A stretch of DNA of 64,000 nucleotides from Reichenbachiella sp. 5M10 (lineage in GTDB: Bacteria; Bacteroidota; Bacteroidia; Cytophagales; Cyclobacteriaceae), in contig NZ_MDGR01000007.1 of assembly GCF_002742335.1 (NCBI RefSeq), positions 3,972,501 to 4,036,500 on the forward strand. Reading direction: 5' to 3'. Position numbers and translations under genes: made by a program. The notes below the pieces were generated by a model. It had not been told where the DNA came from. It worked only from the letters and a program-made list of their open reading frames with translations, and searched no databases. Below, in pieces: positions 43,101 to 52,668 of this stretch. Numbering within the stretch: the stretch's first letter is position 1; the number at the start of each line of letters is the position of its first letter.

Positions 43101-46100
43101 CAATCGGTTCTCCTTGGTTGGCTTCCGCATGAAAAAACATTTTAAGCTTCCCGTAGTTGATCATGTCTAGATTCAAAGAATTTTTGTACGCTGCGCGTGC
43201 ATCTCCGTCTTCCAGATCCTCTACGCACAGGCTCAATGATTGCTCATTGCTCCGAACTGGGATAGCCGTGGTATTGTCATAATCTCGACTGATTCCAGGT
43301 GGGACCATGTACGGAGGACTATCCCCATCCGATGAGCTATTCTCAATAATTCCTACCACTGACAATTCAAAATCCGAAGAGACCACTTCTGGTATTTCTC
43401 CCAGTCCTGCTTCCGACAGGTCTTGATCGTATTTTCTCCATTGGCTAGCCACCATCTGAAACTCCGCCATGCGCAATACAACTGGTTTTCTCCATCCGGT
43501 CATATACATTCTCATGTACCGCAAAAACTGCAGATCAGGAGAACCTACTTCTGTCCCACTGCTGATCGGTATTCGAAACAAATACCACTTGGCTCTTCCG
43601 TCAATATCTTCTACTTCATCCACCACATAGCCCTCACCTGCATGCAAGATGTTTTTGTTGATCGGAATGCGGTACTCGAGATAAGATTCCGTCTGACTCA
43701 CATAATTGTCTTCATTCAAATCCTCATTTTCGGGTTCGTTGGTCGCTGACGAACTGTAGTTGTCATTGGTAGAGCCTACCGGTGAATTCCCTTCATGTCC
43801 ATTAAAATTCTTATATCGCTCAAGTACCTGTGCATTGCTTTGGTTATAAGACTCATCAAGGTAGTGTTTGAAATCGTCCGCTGAGGGGTCATTCAATACA
43901 CGGTTTTGACCATTTGCATTGAGACTATTGATCACCGTTTGATCCATTTGGGGCACAAAAAAATCTCTCTCTCCGGTCAAATTATAGCCATCAAGCCCCA
44001 CATCTTGATTGTTCCGAGCAGTAGAAGATGAATTGGAAAAAAACCGCGTCAGAAACTGGTTGGTAGTCACTCGTCCCCATGGGGTGATTTCTGTGTTTTC
44101 GTCTCCACCATCCTCAGGCAACCCATTTTCAAAAGCCTGCTTTTTGTCTGCCAAGACATCCTCCGAAACATCCCCTAAGTTGAAGACCAGTTCTCCTGTC
44201 GAATCATCATTGGGTACATTGTATATCCCATCCATCACAGGGTCATCTGTAAATGGATCCATCAACCAAAATTCGATATACTCTACGTTATTTTTGGTGA
44301 AGTCAACACTTGTCGGCACAGCTCGTGTGATTGCGGCAAATTTATCCTGTGGATTCTCCAACAAACCGTCCTGAGTCAGTTCTGCACTGTTGTAATTGTA
44401 AGCTCCACGCTCCGAAGGGTAATAAGCCAGGTCAAAAACACGCAAGGGAACATTCACCACATTGACATCCTGCAGTCTAAAAAGATCCTGTGCATAGACA
44501 GGTTTGACATAGTTGTTTTCCAGTCCATCTTTGTCAATTTGGCTGGGACGCTGACTACCATAGAAGGTATTGTCGACCACATACCAAGCCAGTTTGGCTC
44601 GCTTGTACCCTACCTCCAGGTCTGTCCCTTGGACAAACTCCGGTGGCGTAGAACCTAAACTCCAAGCGGTATGATTTCCCCCCAAATAATATGGGGTAGC
44701 TGCACTCTCAAAATCGTCGATATAAGAAGTACCTTCTCCATCCACTTGATTGGATGTACCAGGGATAAGTTGAGCAAACTCACCATTGAACGTTACCGTT
44801 GATTTTTCTTTGGTACTAATCAATGGCAGGGCATCTACCATCTTGGTCAGCATGCGCGAGTCCTCTTGAAAATTGACATCAAATCCATACTTTGTGTTTT
44901 TGATGGGCTCATTGCCGATACTATAACGAGACACTCCTCCTGGGCGCTGACTCAAATGAAGTAAAGTCGCTCCTACATTGACCTTATCACTGAACTGATA
45001 GTCCAGTCGAGTCCCTGTCAACCACTTGGACTGAAAACTAAACATGTCATCTACCTCATAGCTGATATTGATGGTCTTACCCGAATTGAGCACTCCCTCA
45101 TTCAATATTGTCACCTGGCCAGACCCTAGATAACTCACCTGATAGTCCGTCCCTTCTGCAAGCAGTGTACTCCCTGCCGTCACTCTTACTGAACCTTCCG
45201 CTATATTGAACCCATCCAAATTGTATACATTTCGCGCACTAGAGGAGTAGGTTCCTTCCAATCTAAACTTGTTTTTGGCAGACACCTGTTCTGCGAGCGT
45301 CTTGGTTCGTTCATAAAGTTCCTGATACACATACTTGTCCTTGAGTCCTTGTTCACTAGCCGTAAAAGCATTGTCTAGAGTAGTTCCAAAAGGCTCCAGT
45401 ACCGGAAAAATCACATTGCCATAATCCGCGTCAAATGTGATCCCAGGAATGAAATCAAAATTACCATCAGGCTGATCATCCCCATTGACGTTGAGTTGAT
45501 CTAGTTTCAGTACTTCGATCAAGGGCACATTATTGGTGTTTTGTCCTTCGTTCAGATTGGGCGCATCGTAGTTGTTGATATCATCTCGATATTTGACCCT
45601 TAGTTCAAATCCCTCTTGGTTGATTCTCGCTCCTCCCAGATTATAGATATTTTTCATTGCCAAATCCCAAATCGGCAAATCTGCATCCGTATTATTGGCT
45701 GGCAACAAAAGTTTCAAAACGATCAAGTCCTCATCAGGCCGCCCTTGATAGTTCTCCGAGAGTTCCCCTACTTGGTATGGCGTTGTATTTCCATTGTAAG
45801 TATACTCATAGGACACAGCCAGCACTTCTCCTTCTCTCAAACGACTGTTGAGGGTCACATACCCCAATTTATCATCCCACTTGTACTCGGAGGGATCAAG
45901 TTTTCGTACACTTGGCCGTGCTTCAAAATCTCGGCCCTCCACCATCTGAAACTGCCCAGTCTCCAGGTAGCTCCCTGCCTGAGAGATGTCCCTGATCTCA
46001 GGAGCATCCACGATCGAGGCAAAAATATTGTTGGCAGCATTATCGTTGGGAGAAGAAGGAACTGTCACCACCCCTGTGCTGTTGCCCAAGCGTACGGGCT

Positions 46101-47217
46101 CCCCTAAATCACTAAGTGCGATGACCCCTCTCAGTCCCGTTGTCTCGGTCTGTTGCTTGACGATATAAACTTCCAAACGCGAGATTTTGACTCCAGACAC
46201 AAGGTTTGGTAAGTTTTTAAGCCATTTTTCATAGTTGTCCCGAAAGAAATGCCCCAAAAAGAAATGGCGGTATTGATCATAATCTGACGCTCTGATATTG
46301 AAGGGGGTTCCCTCCGTTCCGTTGGTAAAGGTCTTGGTCTGAGCACTTCCTTGCTGTCTCGATGCTATGGCGGTGACATAGAGTTTGCCAAATTGCATTT
46401 GAGTTTTCACTCCAAACAAACTTTGCCCGCCAGTGATCAGCGAATTGGCGATCGGCATGCTCACATTACCGATTTCTATTTTTTTGATGATATCTTCCTC
46501 ATAGCCTGTATACTCGATCTTCATGTTGTTCTGAAAATCGAAGGAGTTGTTGTTGTCAAAGTTGGCAGTGACGGCAAGTTTTTCCCCCACCTTGCCGATG
46601 ACATTCATTGAGATTTGCTGGTTGTAGTCAAACCCTCCAGTACGTTGGTTCCTGACTGGCACTTGGGGGTTTTCTACAGTCTGCCATCTCCCTCCGAAAT
46701 CCATGTTGACAAACCCGTTGGGTTGTATATCCACATAGTTGCCCCCAAAAACTCTATCAAACATCGGACTAATGTAGATCTTGGGAATCAAGCGTCTACC
46801 ACTCACCGCACTCTCTCCATCCAATCCTGCTGACCTTTCTTGCCAATAATCCTTTTTCATCTGAGCATCCTGATAGTCCTGAAACTGCTCGAAAGTCATC
46901 GTGGATTTGGGACGATAATTCAATGCCCCTACTTTCTCAGATATGGTATAGTTCATGTTGCTATCCATCTCCACTTCCACGTTCATGTTGGAGGGATTGT
47001 TGAGCAGTAGTGGGGAGTGACTTTGGCGATTCGAAAAAGGGTCGCCGTATCGGTCGGTAGCTTGATAAGTTGAGTGTTCACTAGGCTCATACTTTTCCTT
47101 TTTTTTGACGGTATCTGCAGCATTTGGAATTTGCTGAAAAGCAGATACGCTCTCACTCATCAGTACTGCATGAATGAAAATCAGGAAAATACGTATGTGG
47201 AATTTGACTCTTATCAA
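40144..47217 (-). CDS. sprA: T9SS outer-membrane translocon SprA (Sov)
   Basis: A giant protein of 2357 residues, the normal size for SprA, which forms the 36-strand outer-membrane barrel through which type IX cargo leaves the cell. It has a signal peptide (IRIFLIFIHAVLMSESVSAF), an N-terminal region with RRLIPKIYISPMFDRVFGGN and FDYNQQISMNVIGKVGEKL, typical of the family, and several repeated beta-rich blocks such as VSYEYTYNGNTTPYQVGE. The C-terminus ends FGVQIRFSLAQ, as for an outer-membrane barrel. The gene follows ruvA after 15 bases. The partners PorV and PorU are encoded 10-15 kb away. It is the key evidence for a complete type IX system. Confidence 0.97.
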   Translation of the reverse strand: MIRVKFHIRIFLIFIHAVLMSESVSAFQQIPNAADTVKKKEKYEPSEHSTYQATDRYGDPFSNRQSHSPLLLNNPSNMNVEVEMDSNMNYTISEKVGALNYRPKSTMTFEQFQDYQDAQMKKDYWQERSAGLDGESAVSGRRLIPKIYISPMFDRVFGGNYVDIQPNGFVNMDFGGRWQTVENPQVPVRNQRTGGFDYNQQISMNVIGKVGEKLAVTANFDNNNSFDFQNNMKIEYTGYEEDIIKKIEIGNVSMPIANSLITGGQSLFGVKTQMQFGKLYVTAIASRQQGSAQTKTFTNGTEGTPFNIRASDYDQYRHFFLGHFFRDNYEKWLKNLPNLVSGVKISRLEVYIVKQQTETTGLRGVIALSDLGEPVRLGNSTGVVTVPSSPNDNAANNIFASIVDAPEIRDISQAGSYLETGQFQMVEGRDFEARPSVRKLDPSEYKWDDKLGYVTLNSRLREGEVLAVSYEYTYNGNTTPYQVGELSENYQGRPDEDLIVLKLLLPANNTDADLPIWDLAMKNIYNLGGARINQEGFELRVKYRDDINNYDAPNLNEGQNTNNVPLIEVLKLDQLNVNGDDQPDGNFDFIPGITFDADYGNVIFPVLEPFGTTLDNAFTASEQGLKDKYVYQELYERTKTLAEQVSAKNKFRLEGTYSSSARNVYNLDGFNIAEGSVRVTAGSTLLAEGTDYQVSYLGSGQVTILNEGVLNSGKTINISYEVDDMFSFQSKWLTGTRLDYQFSDKVNVGATLLHLSQRPGGVSRYSIGNEPIKNTKYGFDVNFQEDSRMLTKMVDALPLISTKEKSTVTFNGEFAQLIPGTSNQVDGEGTSYIDDFESAATPYYLGGNHTAWSLGSTPPEFVQGTDLEVGYKRAKLAWYVVDNTFYGSQRPSQIDKDGLENNYVKPVYAQDLFRLQDVNVVNVPLRVFDLAYYPSERGAYNYNSAELTQDGLLENPQDKFAAITRAVPTSVDFTKNNVEYIEFWLMDPFTDDPVMDGIYNVPNDDSTGELVFNLGDVSEDVLADKKQAFENGLPEDGGDENTEITPWGRVTTNQFLTRFFSNSSSTARNNQDVGLDGYNLTGERDFFVPQMDQTVINSLNANGQNRVLNDPSADDFKHYLDESYNQSNAQVLERYKNFNGHEGNSPVGSTNDNYSSSATNEPENEDLNEDNYVSQTESYLEYRIPINKNILHAGEGYVVDEVEDIDGRAKWYLFRIPISSGTEVGSPDLQFLRYMRMYMTGWRKPVVLRMAEFQMVASQWRKYDQDLSEAGLGEIPEVVSSDFELSVVGIIENSSSDGDSPPYMVPPGISRDYDNTTAIPVRSNEQSLSLCVEDLEDGDARAAYKNSLNLDMINYGKLKMFFHAEANQGEPIGDDEVTAFIRLGFDQTQNYYEVEVPLKITPDGLSSYTAEDVWPSANEINIAFNDLYAVKSARNAEDYDVTSRYTPNPDSLGLDYTVTIIGNPKLSGVTDMMIGIRNPSTPDQQSKSVCIWANEMRVTDFDDEKGWAANAQVNVQLADFATLNAATRYTSVGFGSIQDQISERTREETFEYDLSANINVDKLIPAETGIKIPMFVSTSKSTQTPRYDPLDNDIPLEASLQKYNTQEEKDDYKKKVISQTTNRSINFINVHKEKVKEDAKSHVYDIENFSFNYSFSEQKSSNVNTAKKVTKQYSGGVAYNYTTKAPSVEPFKKSKAFSSPYLQLIKDINFSPLPNSFSVRASVDRRFQKTQLRNSDLTTTGIDPNFEKYFNFDRTYNLRWSLFRNLSLNYNATVRAIIDEPEGDLDTKAKRDSVINNLKRLGRIKTFNQNISLNYRLPLDKLPLTDWVSADYRYAVDYSWVGGNINQVEEFGNVIENQRTQDLTGKVDLVRLYNKSKYLSSINKPQSRSRTSRYDTVRTSGGVDAFKGILRMIMAVRSINMTFGLRESTSLPGMLPTPYMLGMDRDFSAPGWGFVLGDQDPDIRIRAARQEWLVKNGLFTAPFVQTRTEDINLRAAIEPFKDFRVQVDAKRSNNAEYQEIYRWDSTTVNTYNSLTPTRSGSYTVSFLPIMTAFDKDGADNVSKVFEQFVENRDIIWDRWRSQGQEYDTGSQDVLIPAFIAAYTDRSAQTVSMLPFPKLPMPNWRVDYAGLSKLAGIKEVFTSINLTHAYTSTFSITNYTNSLKYQDVNVLDLTNNILDYPTATVKDNGSLVPVYIINQVDVIERFSPLIGVSVRTKGMVTGKVDYAKERSLKFDLSNSQLTEIKSNNVSFDIGITRDKFKIPFKVQGRTIVLDNQIQFRMTFTVRDTKTVQRKIEDVSTITDGNINYQVRPTLSFVANQKLNLTMYFEKNINEPKISSSYNRSSSAFGVQIRFSLAQ

Positions 47218-47232
47218 ACTCTTAAAAATTGT

Positions 47233-47826
47233 TTAGGCCCTTTTCAACGCTAATTTAATTAAATCCTCAAGTCCCAGATCTTCATCGCTATCTTTCATGA
47301 TTTTATCCAGCGTTTTCTCAGCGACTGATTTGGATATCCCTAGAGTAGTGAGGGCAGCCAATGCTTCTGACTTGACACTGTGCTCCTTTTTCAAGGTCAG
47401 CAGAGGGCCTCCCGCTTCCAATTCTTCTTTGGACATCTTGTCCTTCAATTCCAATATGATTCTTTGGGCAGTTTTCTGTCCTATCCCTTTCACACCACTG
47501 ATGGTCTTGACATCACTATTGACAATCGCAGCATGCAACTCCTGCGACGACAATGAAGACAAAATCATCAGACCGGTAGATGGGCCTACTCCAGAAATAG
47601 AAATCAGTTGTTGGAATCGCTTCTTCTCGTCTTGGTCAAAAAAACCGTACAAGGTTTGTGCATCCTCTTTCACATGAAAATGTGTGAAAATGTGTGCTTG
47701 ATCCAGGTTTTTCACCAGACTGTATGTATTCAAGGAGATATTGACATGATAGCCAATACCTCCGTTATCTATTATAATATATGTCGGATCTATCTCGACA
47801 AGTTTTCCTTCGATATACGATATCAT
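47233..47826 (-). CDS. ruvA: Holliday junction branch migration protein RuvA
   Basis: A 197-residue DNA-binding protein. It starts MISYIEGKLVEIDPTYIIID, the OB fold of domain I; two helix-hairpin-helix motifs in domain II are seen in LISISGVGPSTGLMIL and ISGVKGIGQKTAQRIILEL; domain III at the C-terminus (EALAALTTLGISKSVAEKTL) contacts RuvB. It overlaps maeB by four bases and is 15 bases from sprA, so recombination and secretion genes share a transcription unit. Confidence 0.97.
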   Translation of the reverse strand: MISYIEGKLVEIDPTYIIIDNGGIGYHVNISLNTYSLVKNLDQAHIFTHFHVKEDAQTLYGFFDQDEKKRFQQLISISGVGPSTGLMILSSLSSQELHAAIVNSDVKTISGVKGIGQKTAQRIILELKDKMSKEELEAGGPLLTLKKEHSVKSEALAALTTLGISKSVAEKTLDKIMKDSDEDLGLEDLIKLALKRA

Positions 47827-50096
47827 TTTTTACTTCGCTCCTTGGATTCTATCGCATCCACAGCTGCGATAGTCGCCATATTGAATATCTCCCTCACAGA
47901 CGATCCGCGCTGCAACACATGTACGGGCTTGTTCATCCCCATCAATACTGGGCCGATCGCTTCACTCGACCCTATTTCCATCAGCAGTTTGTAGGCGATA
48001 TTTCCTGAAGAAAGATTAGGAAATATCAAAGTATTCGCTCCCTTTCCGTTGAGTTTGCTGAATGGATAGTCTTTAGCCATCAACTCAGGGTTCAAGGCGA
48101 CATTGGCCTGAATCTCTCCATCGATAATCATTTCTGGCCATTTTTTCTTGGCCAATGCCACAGCTTCTGCACCCTTGGCAGGAGTATCTCCCTTGGCCGA
48201 ACCAAAAGTAGAATAGGACAACATGGCCATTCGCGGTTCGAAATCAAAGAATTTCACTGCACGATTCGACAATTCTATGATATTGAGTAGTGCCTCTGTA
48301 TCTGGATTCACATTGACCGTAGTGTCAGCGAGAAAGTACGTTCCCTTTTGGTTCCGGATGATGTACATCCCTGCGACACGCTTTACTCCTGGTTCTGTAC
48401 CTATGATTTGCAATGCAGGACGTATGGTATTTGGGTAGTCGTTGGACAAACCAGAGATCATACCATCTGCATCTCCTCTCTCTACCATCATCGCTCCGAA
48501 ATAGTTGCGATCGATCATCAATCGCTGTGCCTCACGGAGGGTCATCCCTTTGCGCTGTCTCTTCTCGAACAAGACGTCAGCGTACTCCATTCTCTTCTCT
48601 CGTTGCAAATAAGTGTCTACGATCTCACAGTCGAGTTCTAAGTCATTCTCTTTGATGACTTCTCGTATTTTTTCTGCATTGCCGAGTAGGATTGGAATTG
48701 CGACTCCCTCATCCATCACAATCTGTGCTGCCTTGAGGATGGACAATCTATCTCCTTCTGTAAACACCAAACGCTGAGGGTCTTTCTTGGCACGTGAAGC
48801 CAATCGGGAGATGATACGTTGTCCCATTCCCAGTCGCTCTTCAAGCTTCATTTTGTACTCATCCCAGTCACTGATCGTAGCACGGGCTACACCCGAATCA
48901 ATGGCTGCTTTCGCTACAGCCGACGAGATACTGGAAATCAAACGTGGATCAAGCGGTTTTGGAATCAAATATTCTCTACCAAACTTGATGACCTCAGAAC
49001 CATATGCTTTGGCTACAGCATCAGGTACCGGCAACTTAGTCAATTCAGCCAAGGCTTCAACTGCCGCTAACTTCATTTCTTCGTTGATCGCCGTAGCACG
49101 TACGTCCAGCGCTCCTCTAAAAATGTACGGGAATCCCAATACATTATTGACTTGGTTAGGATGATCCGAACGCCCAGTTGCCATTACCACATCCTCTCTC
49201 GTTTTCATCGCGAGAGCATAGGGAATCTCAGGATCTGGGTTGGCCAATGCAAAAACGATCGGGTTGTCTGCCATCGACAGCAAGTCCTCTGCTGTCATCA
49301 CATCTCCCATAGACAGTCCCAAAAACATATCTGCTCCTTTGACTGCTTCTGATAATGTGGTCAATTCCGTTTCGGTTGCATATTTAGCCTTCATAGGATC
49401 GAGGTTTTCACGACTCGTTTTGATGACTCCCTTGCTGTCGAGCATCAGGATGTTCTCCTTTTTGGCACCCATCTTGACATACAAATCCGTACAGGCTATG
49501 GCAGCTCCTCCGGCTCCATTGACGACTATTTTGATCTCCTCAATCTTCTTATTTACTACGATCAGCGCATTGAGCAATGCCGCACTTGAAATAATCGCTG
49601 TACCATGTTGATCATCATGCATGACAGGAATATTCATCTTCTCACGCAATTCTGTTTCGATCTTGAAACTCTCGGGAGCCTTGATGTCTTCGAGGTTGAT
49701 CCCTCCAAAAGTCGGTTCCAATGCCTTAACGATTTTGATGAATTCATCCGCATCCATTTCATCGACTTCTATATCGAAAACATCGATTCCTGCAAATTTT
49801 TTGAATAGCACTCCTTTTCCTTCCATCACTGGCTTGGATGCTTCTGGACCTATGTTTCCCAGACCAAGGACAGCCGTACCGTTTGAAATCACACCAACTA
49901 AGTTTCCTTTAGAAGTGTATTTGTATACGTCCTCTTTGTTGTTGGCGATTTGGAGACAAGGTTCGGCTACTCCTGGAGAATAAGCCAAAGCCAAATCATG
50001 CTGTGTAGACAATGTTTTGGTAGGGCGAACCTCTATTTTTCCTGGAGTCGGAAACTCGTGAAAGTCTAATGCGTCCTTTTTTCTAATTTTGCTCAT
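47823..50096 (-). CDS. maeB: NADP-dependent malic enzyme with phosphotransacetylase-like C-terminus
   Basis: A 757-residue two-domain enzyme that decarboxylates malate to pyruvate with reduction of NADP. The N-terminal malic domain (1-165) has LALAYSPGVAEPCLQI and the Lys/Asp region DDQHGTAIISSAALLNAL; the NAD(P)-binding domain (165-430) has VNGAGGAAIACTDLYV. Residues about 430-757 are homologous to phosphate acetyltransferase (IIGTEPGVKRVAGMYI, AKGDTPAKGAEAVALA), which in MaeB is usually regulatory. ruvA follows with a four-base overlap. Confidence 0.96.
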   Translation of the reverse strand: MSKIRKKDALDFHEFPTPGKIEVRPTKTLSTQHDLALAYSPGVAEPCLQIANNKEDVYKYTSKGNLVGVISNGTAVLGLGNIGPEASKPVMEGKGVLFKKFAGIDVFDIEVDEMDADEFIKIVKALEPTFGGINLEDIKAPESFKIETELREKMNIPVMHDDQHGTAIISSAALLNALIVVNKKIEEIKIVVNGAGGAAIACTDLYVKMGAKKENILMLDSKGVIKTSRENLDPMKAKYATETELTTLSEAVKGADMFLGLSMGDVMTAEDLLSMADNPIVFALANPDPEIPYALAMKTREDVVMATGRSDHPNQVNNVLGFPYIFRGALDVRATAINEEMKLAAVEALAELTKLPVPDAVAKAYGSEVIKFGREYLIPKPLDPRLISSISSAVAKAAIDSGVARATISDWDEYKMKLEERLGMGQRIISRLASRAKKDPQRLVFTEGDRLSILKAAQIVMDEGVAIPILLGNAEKIREVIKENDLELDCEIVDTYLQREKRMEYADVLFEKRQRKGMTLREAQRLMIDRNYFGAMMVERGDADGMISGLSNDYPNTIRPALQIIGTEPGVKRVAGMYIIRNQKGTYFLADTTVNVNPDTEALLNIIELSNRAVKFFDFEPRMAMLSYSTFGSAKGDTPAKGAEAVALAKKKWPEMIIDGEIQANVALNPELMAKDYPFSKLNGKGANTLIFPNLSSGNIAYKLLMEIGSSEAIGPVLMGMNKPVHVLQRGSSVREIFNMATIAAVDAIESKERSKK

Positions 50097-50131
50097 TTGA
50101 TTGTTGGGCTATGATGTATTTACAAAATGAA

Positions 50132-50146
50132 CGGAGGAGCCCTCCG
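50132..50146 (-). terminator. Possible terminator of the DUF4837 gene
   Basis: A 6-bp GC-rich hairpin CGGAGG / CCTCCG with a 3-base loop lies between the DUF4837 stop codon and maeB. On the minus strand it is followed by TTCATTTTG, not a clean T run, so the call is weak. Confidence 0.4.
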
Positions 50147-50154
50147 CCTTATCA

Positions 50155-51240
50155 TTACATACTTAAACTTGACGTGAATGTCTGCAGTATAATTTCCATC
50201 TCTTGCATCGGTACACGTTTGTCATCTCCGGGCTGATAGACGTAGCCTTCGAGATAGTACAACCGCTTTTGGTTTTCATCCACAAACACATAGCTGATGA
50301 AAGGGCCACCTGCGGAAATGTCACTGTTCTTCCAGAGGCCTCTCGCCTCTTTGCCATACTTCCCTTTGAAATTCACTTCTTTGATAACACTCAAGGTGTC
50401 TTGTAGCGTCATGTATAGTTCGGGCTTTTCGATATCTCTCATGTACGTCGAGGTGATGGTCTCTCTAAAATCCAACACATCGTCAAATGGGTCTTGACTG
50501 TCAAAAGGTTGGAAATACACAAATAGGTCTTTTTCAGACTCCGTGTCTAACAGTCTAATCCAAACAAAGTTCTTCAGTGCCTTGGCTACTTCAAACCCAT
50601 AGGGAATGTTCATGGTAAAATCATACTCCTCCTCCAATCGTTGCTCTATTTTCTTTTCACGTACTTTGAATAATTTTCGTGCCATCCGATCATTCTCTAC
50701 CTTGACAAAATGATTTCTCAACATACTCTCATTCGCCTTGATATGAGCAATCAATTGCTCTTTGGTCTGGCCAAAGAGATGTAAGACGTCTTGGCCTTGG
50801 GCATAGGCATTTTTTTGCGGCAGCATGAACAGGGATGAATCTTGGGCTATTTTGCTGAGGGACTCTTCTGAATAATACTTTTCCATTTGTCTACTTTGAC
50901 GCCCGCTGTTGTCCAAAGTGTGAACAAAAATCAAATTGGATGCACGCTTGATGATGCTGTTGAATTTAAGAGGATTGATATTGCGCATTTTGAAATACGG
51001 CTCATCTTGCGGCAGTCCTGGTACATAGACAGAATAAACATCCCGCAAGGCACCCCCGATCTCGGTATGCCAATCCGTCGTGTCCATCACTACGAGCAGA
51101 GCATTGGGCTCTCCTGCTGCTTTAGGCAAATAGGTTTTATCTGACTGCTTGGTGCTATTCCCCTTTGGTTTGGAATCTGAGCACGACACGACAAGTAGTA
51201 TCGAGAAAAGAAGAAACAAAGAGCTCACTAACTTGGGCAT
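50155..51240 (-). CDS. DUF4837 family lipoprotein
   Basis: A 361-residue predicted lipoprotein; the start at 51240 (MPKLVSSLFLLFSILLVVSC) gives a good lipobox ending at Cys20. The rest is a soluble DUF4837-type domain, recognised from LLVVMDTTDWHTEIGGALRD, NLIFVHTLDNSGRQSRQM and the C-terminal SYVFVDENQKRLYYLEGYVY. No function is established for the family. It lies in a minus-strand cluster after the MltD-like lytic transglycosylase, 58 bases away, so a role at the envelope is plausible but unproven. Confidence 0.85.
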   Translation of the reverse strand: MPKLVSSLFLLFSILLVVSCSDSKPKGNSTKQSDKTYLPKAAGEPNALLVVMDTTDWHTEIGGALRDVYSVYVPGLPQDEPYFKMRNINPLKFNSIIKRASNLIFVHTLDNSGRQSRQMEKYYSEESLSKIAQDSSLFMLPQKNAYAQGQDVLHLFGQTKEQLIAHIKANESMLRNHFVKVENDRMARKLFKVREKKIEQRLEEEYDFTMNIPYGFEVAKALKNFVWIRLLDTESEKDLFVYFQPFDSQDPFDDVLDFRETITSTYMRDIEKPELYMTLQDTLSVIKEVNFKGKYGKEARGLWKNSDISAGGPFISYVFVDENQKRLYYLEGYVYQPGDDKRVPMQEMEIILQTFTSSLSM

Positions 51241-51298
51241 GATTATACGAGGTTTTGGATTGAAGAACAGTAAAGCTACAAAGTCGAAGATCAACAAT

Positions 51299-52663
51299 TT
51301 ACATGTTGATCAATAACTTTTGTCCAGGTTTAATACTAGACGTTGTGAGGTTGTTGAGCTTTTTCAATTTTTCGATAGAGAGGTCATCGTATTGTTTGGA
51401 GATACTCCAAAGAGAGTCTCCCGATTGGACCAGGTGATATTTGCCTCCAGGCACTGTTTTCTGCTCCGTACTGGGAGTAGATGTAGGCTGTGCAGCATAA
51501 GCATCTTTTGTACTTTGGTTGTAGTAAGGCATGACGTAGATATTCAGTCGCTGACCAACTCGAATCATGTTACTATTCAGGTTATTCCATCGTTTGATGT
51601 CTGACACTCGGACGTGATACCGCTCTGCTATCGACCCCAATACATCCCCGCTGCGTACACGATACACCTGTCTCTCTCTACCGTAAGTAGACCCTGGCGT
51701 ATTTCGTGCCATATATTCCAGCTCCTTGCGGCCTACTTTGCTTGCTGTATCGAGCAAAGCCACTTTGTGCAGACGTATCGAGTCTACTAGATCCACTGGC
51801 ACTTTCAGAGGGTAGTTTTTTGTACCCTCTGGGATCGCTCCACGGATCACTTGTGGATTGAGTCGTAGCAACTCATCTAAACACATGCTAGCTTGCGTTG
51901 CAAAAGTCTCGAGATGCACATAATCACTGACATGCACTGTGTCATATGCCATCAGGTATTGCTGATCCGAATCCAAATCTACTAGATTGTGTTCCTCCGC
52001 ATAGTTGACTACATATATCATCGCTACCAGCTGTGGCACATACGATCTCGTCTCACGAGGCAAATAGTTGTACACATCCCAAAAGCTTTTCTTATATCCG
52101 GATCGACGAATGGCTTTGCGCACATTGCCGGGGCCAGTATTGTAAGCAGCCAAGGCCAGCTCCCAATCGTCAAACATGCTGTACAATACACCCAGGTAGC
52201 GCACCGCTGCTGCAGTAGATTCCCACGGATTCATGCGCTCATCAATGTACCAGGACTGATCCAACTTGTAGTGCTGCCCCGTCGCTGGCATAAACTGCCA
52301 TAAACCTCCTGCCCCTACTCTAGACACAGCATTGGGATTGAGTCCCGACTCTATGATTGCCAGATATTTCAGCTCATCAGGCATGCCGCGTTCTGCTAGT
52401 TCCTTCTCAAAGATGGGGAAGTAAAAATTTGTCCTCGACAACACTCCCTTGGTATACTCTCTGTTGCGAACAGTGAAATAATCTATGAATGAAAACACCT
52501 TTTCGTTGAACACGAGAGGCAACTCCTTTTGGAGGCATGACATACGATCTTCGACGAGCTCGTAGCTGATATCGGGCAAGGCATCCACGCCGTTTTCCTG
52601 TGCATTGGATGTACTCCAAAAACCGATCAAACAGAAAATCGTTATGTAGCGTCTACCCTTCAT
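51299..52663 (-). CDS. mltD: MltD-like membrane-bound lytic murein transglycosylase with two LysM domains
   Basis: A 454-residue exported enzyme that cleaves the glycan strand of peptidoglycan non-hydrolytically. The SLT/GH23 domain (about 85-210) has the catalytic Glu105 in AIIESGLNPNAVS and the motifs GAGGLWQFMPATG and AYNTGPGNVRKAI. Two LysM domains bind peptidoglycan at about 330-378 (YRVRSGDVLGSIAERY) and 408-454 (YHLVQSGDSLWSISKQY). The signal peptide is MKGRRYITIFCLIGFWSTSN. It lies five bases after gatA. MltD in E. coli has LysM repeats as well. Confidence 0.94.
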   Translation of the reverse strand: MKGRRYITIFCLIGFWSTSNAQENGVDALPDISYELVEDRMSCLQKELPLVFNEKVFSFIDYFTVRNREYTKGVLSRTNFYFPIFEKELAERGMPDELKYLAIIESGLNPNAVSRVGAGGLWQFMPATGQHYKLDQSWYIDERMNPWESTAAAVRYLGVLYSMFDDWELALAAYNTGPGNVRKAIRRSGYKKSFWDVYNYLPRETRSYVPQLVAMIYVVNYAEEHNLVDLDSDQQYLMAYDTVHVSDYVHLETFATQASMCLDELLRLNPQVIRGAIPEGTKNYPLKVPVDLVDSIRLHKVALLDTASKVGRKELEYMARNTPGSTYGRERQVYRVRSGDVLGSIAERYHVRVSDIKRWNNLNSNMIRVGQRLNIYVMPYYNQSTKDAYAAQPTSTPSTEQKTVPGGKYHLVQSGDSLWSISKQYDDLSIEKLKKLNNLTTSSIKPGQKLLINM

Positions 52664-52668
52664 ACTGC